Shown piece by piece: positions 35,101 through 43,976 of a DNA stretch of 64,000 nt; the stretch's first letter is position 1, and every line of letters starts with the position of its first letter. The stretch comes from Effrenium voratum (Eukaryota; Sar; Dinophyceae; Suessiales; Symbiodiniaceae). The position numbers and the translations under genes are program-made. The stretch lies in contig CAUJNA010000460.1 of NCBI GenBank assembly GCA_963377175.1, positions 99,501-163,500 of the forward strand. Reading direction: 5' to 3'. Under the pieces are notes generated by a model. It searched no databases. It worked only from the letters and a program-made list of their open reading frames with translations, and was not told the origin of the DNA.

Positions 35101-35490
35101 TGGCTTATGTAAGCGCGGGCGCGGGCGCTGGGCGCTAGCAAGCCTTAATGGCGGCGCGTATAATGGGCGTAATATGGGCGTCACATGGCCTAAATGCGCC
35201 CATACCGCCATATACGCCCGCGCACTTTCCGCACCATACCGCACCGCACCGCACCGCACCGCACCGCACCGCACCGCACCGCACCGCGGCACGACACGGC
35301 ACGGCATCGCACGGCACGGCACGGCACGGCACGCACGCACGACGGCACGCACGCACGCACGCCGGCACGGCACGGCACGGCACGCACGCACGCGCGCACG
35401 CACGCATGCCCCTTCGGTTGTGAGGACCGCCTGCCACCCTCGACTAGCGTAACGTCGGATGAGGCAGTTTGTTGTGATGCAGAATAGTGA
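32198..35490 (+). repeat. B-A repeat pair 4 enclosing a 3.1-kb low-complexity island
   Basis: B block 32198-32260 (QDVVRVGDDEPEGAKE) and A block 35416-35490 (EDRLPPSTSVTSDEA). The interior splits into compositional zones. 32278-32330: CACACA/CGCACGCC. 32330-32890: GCGC/GAAACGCGC words with very few T on +. 32900-33420: ATGAATA/TATGAACAGAC, AT-rich. 33600-34030: C-poor GTATAAGG/GGGGAG. 34050-34430: CGGC-rich. 34430-34560: CGACC repeats. 34740-34920: C-rich CGCCC. 35230-35400: GCACC then GGCAC/GCACG repeats. Long open frames here follow from base composition and are not taken as genes. Confidence 0.7.
35240..35400. repeat. (GCACC)n, then (GGCAC)/(GCAC)n
   Basis: GCACC pentamers about ten times (35238-35286), then GGCAC and GCACGCAC units up to the A block at 35416. 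Confidence 0.9.
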
Positions 35491-35541
35491 TTGTGCGCGT
35501 GTACCAAGCAAATACACCCAGTCAGTGCCCAGATGGAATGG

Positions 35542-35740
35542 CAGGATGTGGTGAGGGTTGGGGATGATGAGCCGGAGGGCGCAAAGGAGCGTCGTGTTTG
35601 GCAAGTTGCACAAGTTGTGAAGGCAGATGCCACCACAGAACCACCACTGCTTGATAGAGAGCAGAAAGTATTCGTTCGCAGCAATTGCAAGGACCGCCCG
35701 CCACCCCCAACAAGCAACGCCGCCGAGAAGGTGGATCAGG
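35542..35740 (+). repeat. B-A repeat pair 5, compact form
   Basis: B block 35542-35600 and A block 35680-35740 with only 80 bp of unique DNA between (reads HQVVKADATTEPP-like in +). Probably the least expanded version of the cassette and useful as its reference form. Confidence 0.6.
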
Positions 35741-37309
35741 TGAGCCCGCTTTCATTACATGACCCGATTGATTGACCTGCAGATGCATCTGAATGCTGCA
35801 GAGTCATGACTGGCAGGAGCATATGGCGCCTTCAACGAGTAGCGAGGCAGACGTGTTGCCCTGACATGCAACCGATTCACAGCTGCGTTGGGTTGCATTT
35901 GCGACAGGCAGACAAGATGCAGTCCACTGCGCAGGTGAAATTCGCAGTTACACGGTATATGCAAAACATTCATGGCAGGGTGTGCAGGTGCACTTGGAGG
36001 CCGTTAAGGACGCAGCAGTGGTAGTTTAGACATGCTGGTGACTGAGTGTTGAAGAAGATTCAATGAGTAGTATTGAGAAGAAATCTCGCGCATACCAACA
36101 TCACACATGGACATGTGGCGAGTAAGCGACAGGAGGACGACACATCTGTTTCTGTGACTGAGTGCCGCACTGAGCTTTTGCATCTTACTGCACGCGTATT
36201 TCCAAGAACTTGCCACGCTGGCAGACTGAAAGAGTTGTGGCGCTGAGTCGTGGCATTGCATCTGCATTGCATCGTTCTCACGTTGGCAAAGGACAGCTGC
36301 ACAGATGTCCGCAGACGCAGCGCGCCACTCGGCCTGCCGATGGAGCTTCGCATGCGACGCTCGAGGCCCCAAGAGATGGGCCAGCAACCCAGAAAATATG
36401 TCTTGGCCTCCGCCCGGGTTCGACTCTGCCAAGGGCAAGCAACTTTAAGCGGTTGGGAGAATCCTTGCCTGCTTCGCAGCAAGCAAAAACCAGCAAAGCA
36501 ACCTGTTTTGCAGTGCGAAGGCATCCACCTGGTGAGTCTGACCTGAGTCAGAGCTTCGGGTCGGTGCAGGAGACGGGTAAATGACAAGCTGAAAGCTGAA
36601 TAATATTGTACCTACTGCTTTCAACGGCATCTTGTGCAAAACCAATACTTGCGGACAAACCAGGTATTGCAGCCTCGTTGCGTGTCTTTACAAGAGGAGC
36701 TACCTACGCGGCATCCCCCTAATGCAGTGGCGCCCATTCCCACTGCAGAGCCCGGCACCCAACAAAAAATACATGAGACTGCATCCATGACGAACCATGC
36801 CAAGCAGTTGTGTCGGAAGACTGGGACAACTCGACTCGAGTTTGGATTGGGATCGTTTGCAGGCCACAGCTCAAGGCGCTGGGCCAGGCAAAGCAATGAG
36901 ACCTGTTTGAACTGCGGTTCGCGCTGGGAACGATTGAAACTGGGTTCGCCACGACTGACAGTTTTGGGCTGAATCCACTACGCAGGTGCAAGCGTTGCCA
37001 CCATGCGCAAAGCCTGAGAGTTCCCGCCAGAATGAGCAACGCCGAAATAGCATCCATCCTGGGCGAACTGCTAGCGTTCCTATCAGACACTAGACTTGTT
37101 GTTGTGACCTCTGTCCACCATTTCCCGTCACACTGAGCACACTTAAAGAGCTTTATGCACAGTGGCAAAGACTCTGCGTTCCCATTTGGCTTCTCAGTTG
37201 GGAGAGCAACGACCCTGTAGACCTAGCTCGTTGGACGTGCAGTAAGGCTGCACAGAAACAAGGCAGTGAGTGACTGGATTGGATCAAATGCCGAAAGGCA
37301 GCCGAGCAT
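35741..37309. other. No assigned gene
   Basis: Unique DNA. A piece at 36850-36965 reads on + ARQSNETCLNCGSRWERL, a CxxC-type end that could be an exon, but no partner was found. Other open frames are unassigned. Confidence 0.45.
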
Positions 37310-39712
37310 TCTGTGCAAGTCCACGCAGAGGCTGCGCCGGGCTCTCATGCTGTGCTGTCACTGGAGCTGGGACAGATACAGGACTGGCTAGGCAATGCTC
37401 GGGCAGGGTGTGAGCATCAGGCCTGCCAGTGCTGCGCCTTCCACAGCTGCGCCAGCACCTGTATCTGCAGAACAGGCGGGCACAGCTGCTGAGGGATGTT
37501 GCTGGTGTGGATTTGTTGGGAATGATGGGCTTTTGGCATCAGTACAAATGCAACCAGCAGCCCAAACGTGCTTATTTTGATATGGCTGGAGGGTGCAGCT
37601 CATGCAGAAGTCCAAGTAGAAGTCACGCCGGGTTCCAATGCCGTTGTGTTGCTGTCAGTGGAGCCGCAGAGAACAGAGCAATTGTGCCAATGCGGTGTTC
37701 CAAGGCAAGCCCCAAGTGTGCCGCAGCAGGCAAAACACTTCACGCATGACCTGCTGCGAGCTGTGAATTGTTGGCCGTGTGAGATCGTGTGAGCGTGCTT
37801 GGTTTGCAGAATCTGGGATCAAGAAGTGCTTACGCCAATGGGTTTGTGAGGCGTCAGACGTGAAGGTGGAGTCAGCAGATGCGCCCACGCCCAAGGGATG
37901 TTTGGCATTGCAAGAGCAGCGGCATGTAGCTGCTGAAGATTTGATACGCAATGCCCGGGCAGGGTGTGAGCTTCAGGCCTGCTAGTGCTGCACCTTCCAC
38001 TGCTGCACCAGCACTTGTATCTGTCGAACAGGCTGGCACAGCTGCTGAGGGATGCTGCTGGTAGATTTGTTGGGAATGATAGGCTTTTGGCGTCAGTACA
38101 AATGAAACCAGCAGCCGAAACGTGCTTATTTTGATATGGCTGAAGGGTGCAGCTCATGCAGAAGTCCAAGTAGAAGTCACGCCGGGTTCCAATGCCGTTG
38201 TGTTGCTGTCAGTGGAGCTGGCGCAGAGAACAGAGCAATTGTGCCAATGCGGTGTTCCAAGGCAAGCCCCAAGTGTGCCGCAGCAGGCAAAACACTTCAC
38301 GCATGACCTGCTTCGAGCTGTGAATTGTTGGCCGTGTGAGATCGTGTGAGCGTGCTTGGTTTGCAGAATCTGGGATCAAGAAGTGCTTACGCCAATGGGT
38401 TCGTGAGGCGTCAGACGTGAAGGTGGAGTCAGCAGATGCGCCCACGCCCAAGGGATGTTTGGCATTGCAAGAGCAGCGGCATGTAGCTGCTGAAGATTTG
38501 ATACGCAATGCCCGGGCAGGGTGTGAGCTTCAGGCCTGCTAGTGCTGCACCTTCCACTGCTGCACCAGCACTTGTATCTGTCGAACAGGCTGGCACAGCT
38601 GCTGAGGGATGCTGCTGATGTAGATTTGTTGGGAATGATAGGCTTTTGGCATCAGTACAAATGAAACCAGCAGCCGAAACGTGCTTATTTTGATATGGCT
38701 GGAGGGTGCAGCTCATGCAGAAGTCCAAGTAGAAGTCACGCCGGGTTCCAACCCCTTTGTGTTGCTGTCAGTGGAACTGGCGCGGAGAACCAGAGCAACA
38801 ATTGCGCCAATGCTGTGTGCCAAGGCAAGCCCCAAGTGTTGTGCCGCAGCAGGCAAAACACTTCACGCATGACCTGCTGCGAGCTGTGAATTGTTGGCCG
38901 TGTGAGATCGTGTGAGCGTGCTTGGTTTGCAGAATCTGGGATCAAGAAGTGCTTACGCCAATGGGTTTGTGAGGCGTCAGACGTGAAGGTGGAGTCAGCA
39001 GATGCGCCCACGCCCAAGGGATGTTTGGCATTGCAAGAGCAGCGGCATGTAGCTGCTGAAGATTTGATACGCAATGCCCGGGCAGGGTGTGAGCTTCAGG
39101 CCTGCTAGTGCTGCACCTTCCACTGCTGCACCAGCACTTGTATCTGTCGAACAGGCTGGCACAGCTGCTGAGGGATGCTGCTGATGTAGATTTGTTGGGA
39201 ATGATAGGCTTTTGGCATCAGTACAAATGAAACCAGCAGCCGAAACGTGCTTATTTTGATATGGCTGGAGGGTGCAGCTCATGCAGAAGTCCAAGTAGAA
39301 GTCACGCCGGGTTCCAACCCCTTTGTGTTGCTGTCAGTGGAACTGGCGCGGAGAACCAGAGCAACAATTGCGCCAATGCTGTGTGCCAAGGCAAGCCCCA
39401 AGTGTGCCGCAGCAGGCAAGACACTCAACGCATGACTTGCTGCAAGCTGTCAATTGTTGGCCGTGTGAGATCGTGTGAGCGTGCTTGGTTTGCAGAATCT
39501 GGGATCAAGAAGTGCTTACGCCAATGGGTTTGTGAGGCGTCAGACGTGAAGGTGGAGTCAGCAGATGCGCCCACGCCCAAGGGATGTTTGGCATTGCAAG
39601 AGCAGCGGCATGTAGCTGCTGAAGATTTTATAGCCAGTGAGCCGCAGGCCTCCTGCGCCAGCTCCTGTATCTGTGGAGCAGGCCCGCTGATGGATGCTGC
39701 AGATTTACAGCT
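37310..39712 (+). CDS. Tandemly repeated exons of an unidentified gene
   Basis: Four units of 556-566 bp start at 37395, 37951, 38508 and 39074, with a diverged partial unit before (37310-37385) and another after (39646-39712). Each unit holds three coding-like blocks: PASAAPSTAAPA...VEQAGTAAEG; HAEVQVEVTPGSNAVVLLS; and ESGIKKCLRQWVCEASDVKV followed by ADAPTPKGCLALQEQRHVA. The diverged left copy still reads VQVHAEAAPGSHAVLSLEL in the same frame, and the right copy keeps PAPAPVSVEQA, so the protein rather than just the DNA is conserved. The third block follows TTTGCAG in every unit. I recognise no family. Blocks lie in different frames, implying introns within units. Confidence 0.5.
37395..39628. 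repeat. Tandem array, 4 units of 556-566 bp
   Basis: Units 37395-37950, 37951-38507, 38508-39073 and 39074-39628. Neighbouring units differ by only scattered substitutions and small indels, with units 3 and 4 closest. Recent duplication or gene conversion. Confidence 0.92.
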
Positions 39713-39839
39713 CTGCGTTTGGGTTCAATGCCTGAGGCTGTGACTGTGTCAAATGATGACTCGCCATGCTCTCAGTGCTTTGGTCGACGTGCGTTGTACA
39801 CATACGCACACAGGCAGTGAACGCAGATGCCTGTTGCAC

Positions 39840-39854
39840 ACACACACACACATA
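39840..39854. repeat. (CA)n microsatellite
   Basis: Short CA run within CA-rich DNA (39795-39900) separating the exon array from the retroelement. Confidence 0.8.
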
Positions 39855-39970
39855 TCACATGTTGTATGTATGAACACACCTGCACTCATGCATACTATTA
39901 TATATGTGTATGTGCCCATGCAAGACCAACCCTCATAACATAAGGGCTGCCAGAGTTTATCCCTGCGCAA

Positions 39971-40114
39971 ATGGCAGAACCTAGCAACGCGTACACACTC
40001 GCGAATAATGTGAAGGGTGACTGGACAACAAGGTTGGACAGAAGTTCGTGGGTTTGCAGCACTGCCTGGGCGATTGTAGCCATTTCAGTTCGACTTACCA
40101 GCCTTTGGCTGTGA
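39971..40114 (+). CDS. Small ORF, 47 aa, overlapping the gag-like ORF start
   Basis: ATG at 39971 opens a 47-residue frame (MAEPSNAYTLANNVKGDW...) whose second half is hydrophobic (CSTAWAIVAISV). Its TGA (40112-40114) shares a base with the ATG (40114) of the gag-like ORF, giving TGATG. The part from NNVKGDW to ISVR lies in the left inverted repeat and is repeated in the minus-strand frame of the right arm with one residue changed. Whether it is translated is unknown. It may be a relic of a larger coding sequence. Confidence 0.3.
   Translation: MAEPSNAYTLANNVKGDWTTRLDRSSWVCSTAWAIVAISVRLTSLWL
40007..40092 (+). repeat. Left 86-bp inverted repeat of gag-like element
   Basis: Reverse complement of 42229-42314 with two mismatches. 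Identity ends sharply at both ends. Contains GTAGCCATTT, the core of the dinoflagellate spliced leader. Confidence 0.92.
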
Positions 40115-41691
40115 TGCCTGGACCCTGGCTAGAGCCAAGATTGGATGATGAGTTTTTCAAAGCAGTGGTGTTCAACGTGGGCGAGCTATGGGAAATCAGA
40201 GTTTACGATGATGAAGGGCATGGGCAAGGCACTGTTGTGGTTTCTGTCACCAAAGGCTTGAAGGTCGCCCGTGAGGGTGCGTGGATACAAGCCTCGTATG
40301 TGGCTGCCTCTGACCAGTTCTACAGGTGGTGGATGTCAGAGGGAGAAGGCGCACGTCTTCGAGCACGGGGTGTTTACCACATCTGCGGGACAGATGCAGT
40401 TACCTGCACTGCGGTGAGAGCTCGTGAGAAACCGATCCACACTGACCGGCTTCGTTCCCTTGCCCTTGGTGACCTGACAAGTCCAGCAGTGCCCTGGCTG
40501 AGCAGCCCCGAGCCTAAAGCCGAAGTCGCGGCCTTCTTGTCCGCTCGGCAGGCTGAGGCCGACCCTGTGACGCGTGGAGATCGGGACGGCCTCCCGGCCA
40601 TAGAGTGGCCTGTGGATGGAGTGGGTGATGCAGAACCTTCCAGCGGCTCCGCCAGCAGCGACAGTGAGTCTGAAGAAGGGGTGGTCCTCAAAGAGAAGTT
40701 AAGGATTCTTCAGAAAGAGCTTGACGGCCGAGCTAAGAAAAAGTCAAAGCAGAAGGCAAAAAAGGAGAAGCAGAAGAAGAAGAAGGTGGATGGCGTTGAT
40801 CGCGGACGGAGCCCGGAAAAGAGAGAAGGGCGCCACAAAGATCGGCGACGATCTGAGGGCCGAGAAGAGCGTGAACCAAAGGAGAAAGGCCATGGAGCAA
40901 AGCGCCACAAGCCTGGGCGCCGAGCTTTGTTTGCCCCGGCAACAGAAGCCAGTGACAGTGGCCGGGATGAGCCAAAGTCTTCCCGTGCTGCAAAGGAGGA
41001 TCATGGCCCGTTTGGTGCCGGACCAGGCGTGAGATTTTGCGAGGATGCCGAGTCTGATGGTGAGTCCGACTCGCTTTTTCGCAAAGCCCCCTCTTCCACC
41101 ACCAAGCAGATGAAGCTGGTGAGGTATGCTCAGGCTCGGCCGGGCCGCCTGGCATCTCGGCTCTTGCTGAAGATGCACGAGGCGGTGAGTCAGGAAGGGG
41201 GGGCGGAAAGCGCTGCAGGAGGTGTGAAGACTCCGGCGTCAGCGACTCCGTACTTTCTGGGGATCATGATGACCAACCTCAGGGACCGCATGAATCTTCG
41301 GAGTCAGAGAGAGCTTCGTACACTGGCGCTGCTGCTCGATCTTCTGGCTCGCGGCAAGGCCGCCCACGCAGCAGATCTTGCAGCGCAGCGTGTCAAGGCG
41401 CTAGAGAAGTCAATCCAGGATGGATCATGGGCGCGCGCGCAGCATCTGGAACTGCTGCCACCGGAGAACGCAGGCTTGACCGAGAGGGACAAGGAGGTGT
41501 ACATGACCAGCCAGGCCCTCTTGGACCTCAAGCTGCAGAGGGCGGTGAAGAGCGAGAGTTTCTGGCCCGAGGGAAAGGGCAAGAGCAGCGAGCGGTGGAA
41601 GGCCCAGGGTCCAAAGGGGAAAAAAGGAGACGGCGAGAAAGGGGACAGCAAAGGGACCTGGAAAGGAGAGAGGAACGAAGGCGGACAGTGA
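40114..41691 (+). CDS. Retroelement gag-like protein, 525 aa
   Basis: Single open frame from ATG 40114 (MPGPWLEPRLDDEFF...) to TGA 41691. An upstream in-frame start lies in the inverted repeat and is less likely. The N-terminal 110 residues are globular, with several Trp/Tyr. Residues ~180-300 are a disordered Ser/Asp then Lys/Arg/Glu-rich segment (KKKSKQKAKKEKQKKKK, SPEKREGRHKDRRRSEG). Residues ~335-480 are helical (SRELRTLALLLDLLARGKAA-like, then AQHLELLPPENAGLT). The tail is Lys/Gly-rich. This layout (basic, partly disordered, helical C-terminal domain) matches ORF1 proteins common beside reverse transcriptases in dinoflagellate genomes and suggests RNA binding. Homology is by recollection of pattern only. 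Confidence 0.6.
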   Translation: MPGPWLEPRLDDEFFKAVVFNVGELWEIRVYDDEGHGQGTVVVSVTKGLKVAREGAWIQASYVAASDQFYRWWMSEGEGARLRARGVYHICGTDAVTCTAVRAREKPIHTDRLRSLALGDLTSPAVPWLSSPEPKAEVAAFLSARQAEADPVTRGDRDGLPAIEWPVDGVGDAEPSSGSASSDSESEEGVVLKEKLRILQKELDGRAKKKSKQKAKKEKQKKKKVDGVDRGRSPEKREGRHKDRRRSEGREEREPKEKGHGAKRHKPGRRALFAPATEASDSGRDEPKSSRAAKEDHGPFGAGPGVRFCEDAESDGESDSLFRKAPSSTTKQMKLVRYAQARPGRLASRLLLKMHEAVSQEGGAESAAGGVKTPASATPYFLGIMMTNLRDRMNLRSQRELRTLALLLDLLARGKAAHAADLAAQRVKALEKSIQDGSWARAQHLELLPPENAGLTERDKEVYMTSQALLDLKLQRAVKSESFWPEGKGKSSERWKAQGPKGKKGDGEKGDSKGTWKGERNEGGQ

Positions 41692-41697
41692 CTGAGC

Positions 41698-42236
41698 GGC
41701 CGTGCAAGACGTCACTCACGGCCTGGAAGCTGGGTGTCTCAGCTTGGATGTCAGAACCGAAGACAATTCAAGACTTATCAGAAAGGCTGGAAAGTTGGCT
41801 GTTTCAGTTACCCTCCCCGCTCGGGGAGGTGGTGAGAGGTGCGGAGGCGCACACCACACCACCCTTGGCCGCGTGGCCTGACGGGAAAGTTGAAGAGCTT
41901 TTCCCAATGCACGCTGCCGCAGTGACTGCCACATTTTGCGGGGACGACCCTCATGTGGCAAGTTGGGTGCGGGCAGCGATCCATTGTCTCAACTACATGT
42001 ACATGACTGGCCAGCGATGGAGGAACCATTCGCGCGTGTCACCAGTGCTCAGGCCCTCGCAGATCCAGGTGGTGGAGCATCTGGCAAATGCCGTCACAGG
42101 CTTTATGCAGGACATGTGTAAGTTCCCCAAGATGAGCACTTGGGCAGCCAGGCTAGGTTCCCACCGCTATGACTATGCCGGAGAGCCAAAACAGGAGCAA
42201 TGCTGGCGGCGGAAGGGGAGGAAGGCGGCGAACTGA
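41698..42236 (+). pseudogene. Second retroelement ORF, truncated before the RT
   Basis: Frame shifts after the gag-like stop and reads on to TGA 42236. It includes KTSLTAWKLGVSAWMSEPK, then HVASWVRAAIHCLNYMYMTG, then VEHLANAVTGFMQDMCKFP and SHRYDYAGEP. The LNYxYxxG and DYxGE motifs are, to my knowledge, typical of the region before the reverse transcriptase in dinoflagellate retroelement polyproteins. The coding breaks off just before the right inverted repeat (42229), so the RT is lost. Likely a remnant. Confidence 0.5.
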
Positions 42237-42314
42237 AATGGCTACAATCGCCCAGGCAGTGCTGCAAACCCACGGGCTTCTGTCCAACCTTGTTGTCCAG
42301 TCACCCTTCACATT
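42229..42314 (-). repeat. Right 86-bp inverted repeat of gag-like element
   Basis: Pairs with 40007-40092 (84 of 86 positions). Its right end (42314) touches the start of the next palindrome. Confidence 0.92.
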
Positions 42315-42602
42315 TTGCAGCACAAGGCCATGCTCTGTTAGCGCTTTTACACGCCACCACACCACAAAGCAGCTCAATGTGCCAAGCAAGTCAGGACTTG
42401 CGCATTCTATGGGATAGTGCTAACAAACGCCAGGCACGGGGATCCCCCGGTAAGTAGCTCAAGAGCGCAGGCCTAAGCGCCCCCAGGTTTAGGAACCATT
42501 TGCACATTGCCCGCTCAAGTCCTGACTTGCTTGGCACATTGAGCTGCTTTGTGGTGTGGTGGCGTGTAAAAGCGCTAACAGAGCATGGCCTTGTGCTGCA
42601 AA
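42314..42602. repeat. Perfect 87-bp inverted repeat with 115-nt loop
   Basis: Arms 42314-42400 and 42516-42602 are exact reverse complements across all 87 bases, enclosing 115 nt. Any transcript would fold into a long hairpin. Confidence 0.97.
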
Positions 42603-42639
42603 TGGATATAGGCACAAGTCACGAGTATCTCCTGTGCTG

Positions 42640-43240
42640 CTGCATCAGGAAATCGGATGGCCTCCTTCAGAAGGTGGAGACCGCGGTTTCGGATGCTGTT
42701 GGAGGCATGGAGACTGGCGCGATAGATGTTGGCATGCTTGTGGGCTCGGCGCATGCCTTGCAGCTGCCGCAAGGTTTGGAGCAAGCTCCAGAAGCAGTGG
42801 TGCAAGCTGGGACAAATGTGATGAAGGCAGGCGTCAGCTGTTCAAAACGCTTGATTCTGTTGACTGCGGTGCGGTGACTGCGGTGGCTGCGGTGACTGTG
42901 GTGACGGCGGTGGCACTGCAGGAGGGTGCCGAAGAAGTGGGGAAGATCCTGAAAGCAGCGGAAGGCGCTGAGCAAGGAGGTCAAGCCATCGTGCAAGGAG
43001 TGAAAGACATGGCAGCCCAAGCTGGCGAGATGCTATCTCAGGAGGCCAGGCTCAAGAGGACACGAGCACGCATTCTTGCATGTGTGCGAGATGAATTTGT
43101 TGTTGCGGATTGGGGATTGTTGCAATTTGGATTCATTGTTTCCCGCTCGAAAGTGAGCAAATCTAAGCACTGCAGGGGACAGAAGTGTATTTCGGAAAAG
43201 GAAGTCCGGGGACGCTCTTCTCTTTGTTCCTCAGGTCGCT
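42640..43240 (+). pseudogene. Unidentified helical protein, frameshifted
   Basis: 42650-42850 reads DGLLQKVETAVSDAVGGMET and QLPQGLEQAPEAVVQAGTNV. After a frame change near 42850, 42870-43070 reads VTAVALQEGAEEVGKILKAA and QAIVQGVKDMAAQAGEMLSQ. Both parts are Ala/Val/Gly/Glu-rich with amphipathic-helix spacing, resembling one gene split by a frameshift or a short intron (the GACTGCGGTGGCTGCGGTG repeats lie at the break). No known family. Confidence 0.35.
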
Positions 43241-43564
43241 GAGGTGAAGCAAGTGCTGCCTGTGAGCTAGGTAGCGGACAGATTTGCTTGACCCGAGTGA
43301 GAGAATGCGAGACAGAACAAAGATGTTTGAACAGTAGACTGTAGACCGCCTTGCGATCTCCCAGTGGGCTTCAGGCGAACAGAGTGCATTGCTTGCTGTG
43401 TCCACGACAGCAGGAGTATCGCAGACATTGAAGTCTGGCTTGGTTGGCAAGTTGAGCACGAACATTCAAGAACGGAGCAATGCCAGAAGAGCTCCTGTAT
43501 GCGATTCTTGTGGACTATGTTTGCACGTCTTGAGTAACAGCCCGGATTAGTTCAGGTTCTTTAG

Positions 43565-43855
43565 ATGTGGCTTATTGCGCTGGTTGCGTGTTTCCTACTG
43601 TTCTCTACGCGCTCATTTTTGTCGGCTGCGGAACGGGCGATCTACGACGCCTGGGATGCTCGATCCACCCGGGAGATTTTCCTGAATTTCGCCACATCTC
43701 CAGCCTCTGATGCTGGCTTGGCTAGCACAGCCGCAGCCAGGGCAGCTGAGGCAGCGATCCTGGATGCGGTGGATGTGTCGGACACGGACATTGCGCAGCT
43801 TCGGAGGCAGGGGGCAATGCAAAGAAGACTAGAGCCACAATCAAAGCCCGGGTAG
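43565..43855 (+). CDS. Small protein with N-terminal membrane/signal segment
   Basis: 96-residue frame from ATG 43565. Residues 1-20 (MWLIALVACFLLFSTRSFLS) form a signal peptide or single membrane anchor. The rest is hydrophilic and Ala-rich (AARAAEAAILDAVDVSD), probably helical. Stop TAG at 43853. May be the first exon of a longer gene. No family recognised. Confidence 0.4.
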   Translation: MWLIALVACFLLFSTRSFLSAAERAIYDAWDARSTREIFLNFATSPASDAGLASTAAARAAEAAILDAVDVSDTDIAQLRRQGAMQRRLEPQSKPG

Positions 43856-43976
43856 ATTAAGGTTAGCAAGGGACAAACGCGACCATAAATAGCTGCGGCC
43901 GCCTTCAAAGTTCTTTGCATGGTTCTGGGTCGACCATTTGAATACCAGGTTTTGATTATGACTCACTAAGACTTAG

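Larger units (their letters stand above)
40007..42314 (+). mobile_element. 2.3-kb element with inverted ends carrying a gag-like ORF
   Basis: An 86-bp near-perfect inverted repeat brackets two coding segments of retroelement type. No reverse transcriptase, tyrosine recombinase or transposase is present between the repeats. Inverted termini with a gag-like first ORF recall DIRS-type elements, but nothing seen proves that class. A non-autonomous or rearranged derivative is the cautious reading. Neither target duplication nor full ends could be established. Confidence 0.55.

Noticed and set aside
35017..35613. 198-codon minus ORF with RAVPCRA-type repeats
   Set aside because: Translation of GCACC/GGCAC repeats plus the A and B blocks.
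37395..39628. CRISPR-like regular repeats
   Set aside because: Units exceed 550 bp with no short repeat/unique spacer pattern; this is a tandem exon array.
41427..41697. Arg/Glu-rich ORF overlapping the gag-like ORF
   Set aside because: Shadow frame of the gag-like coding sequence; only the part after 41698 shows conserved motifs.
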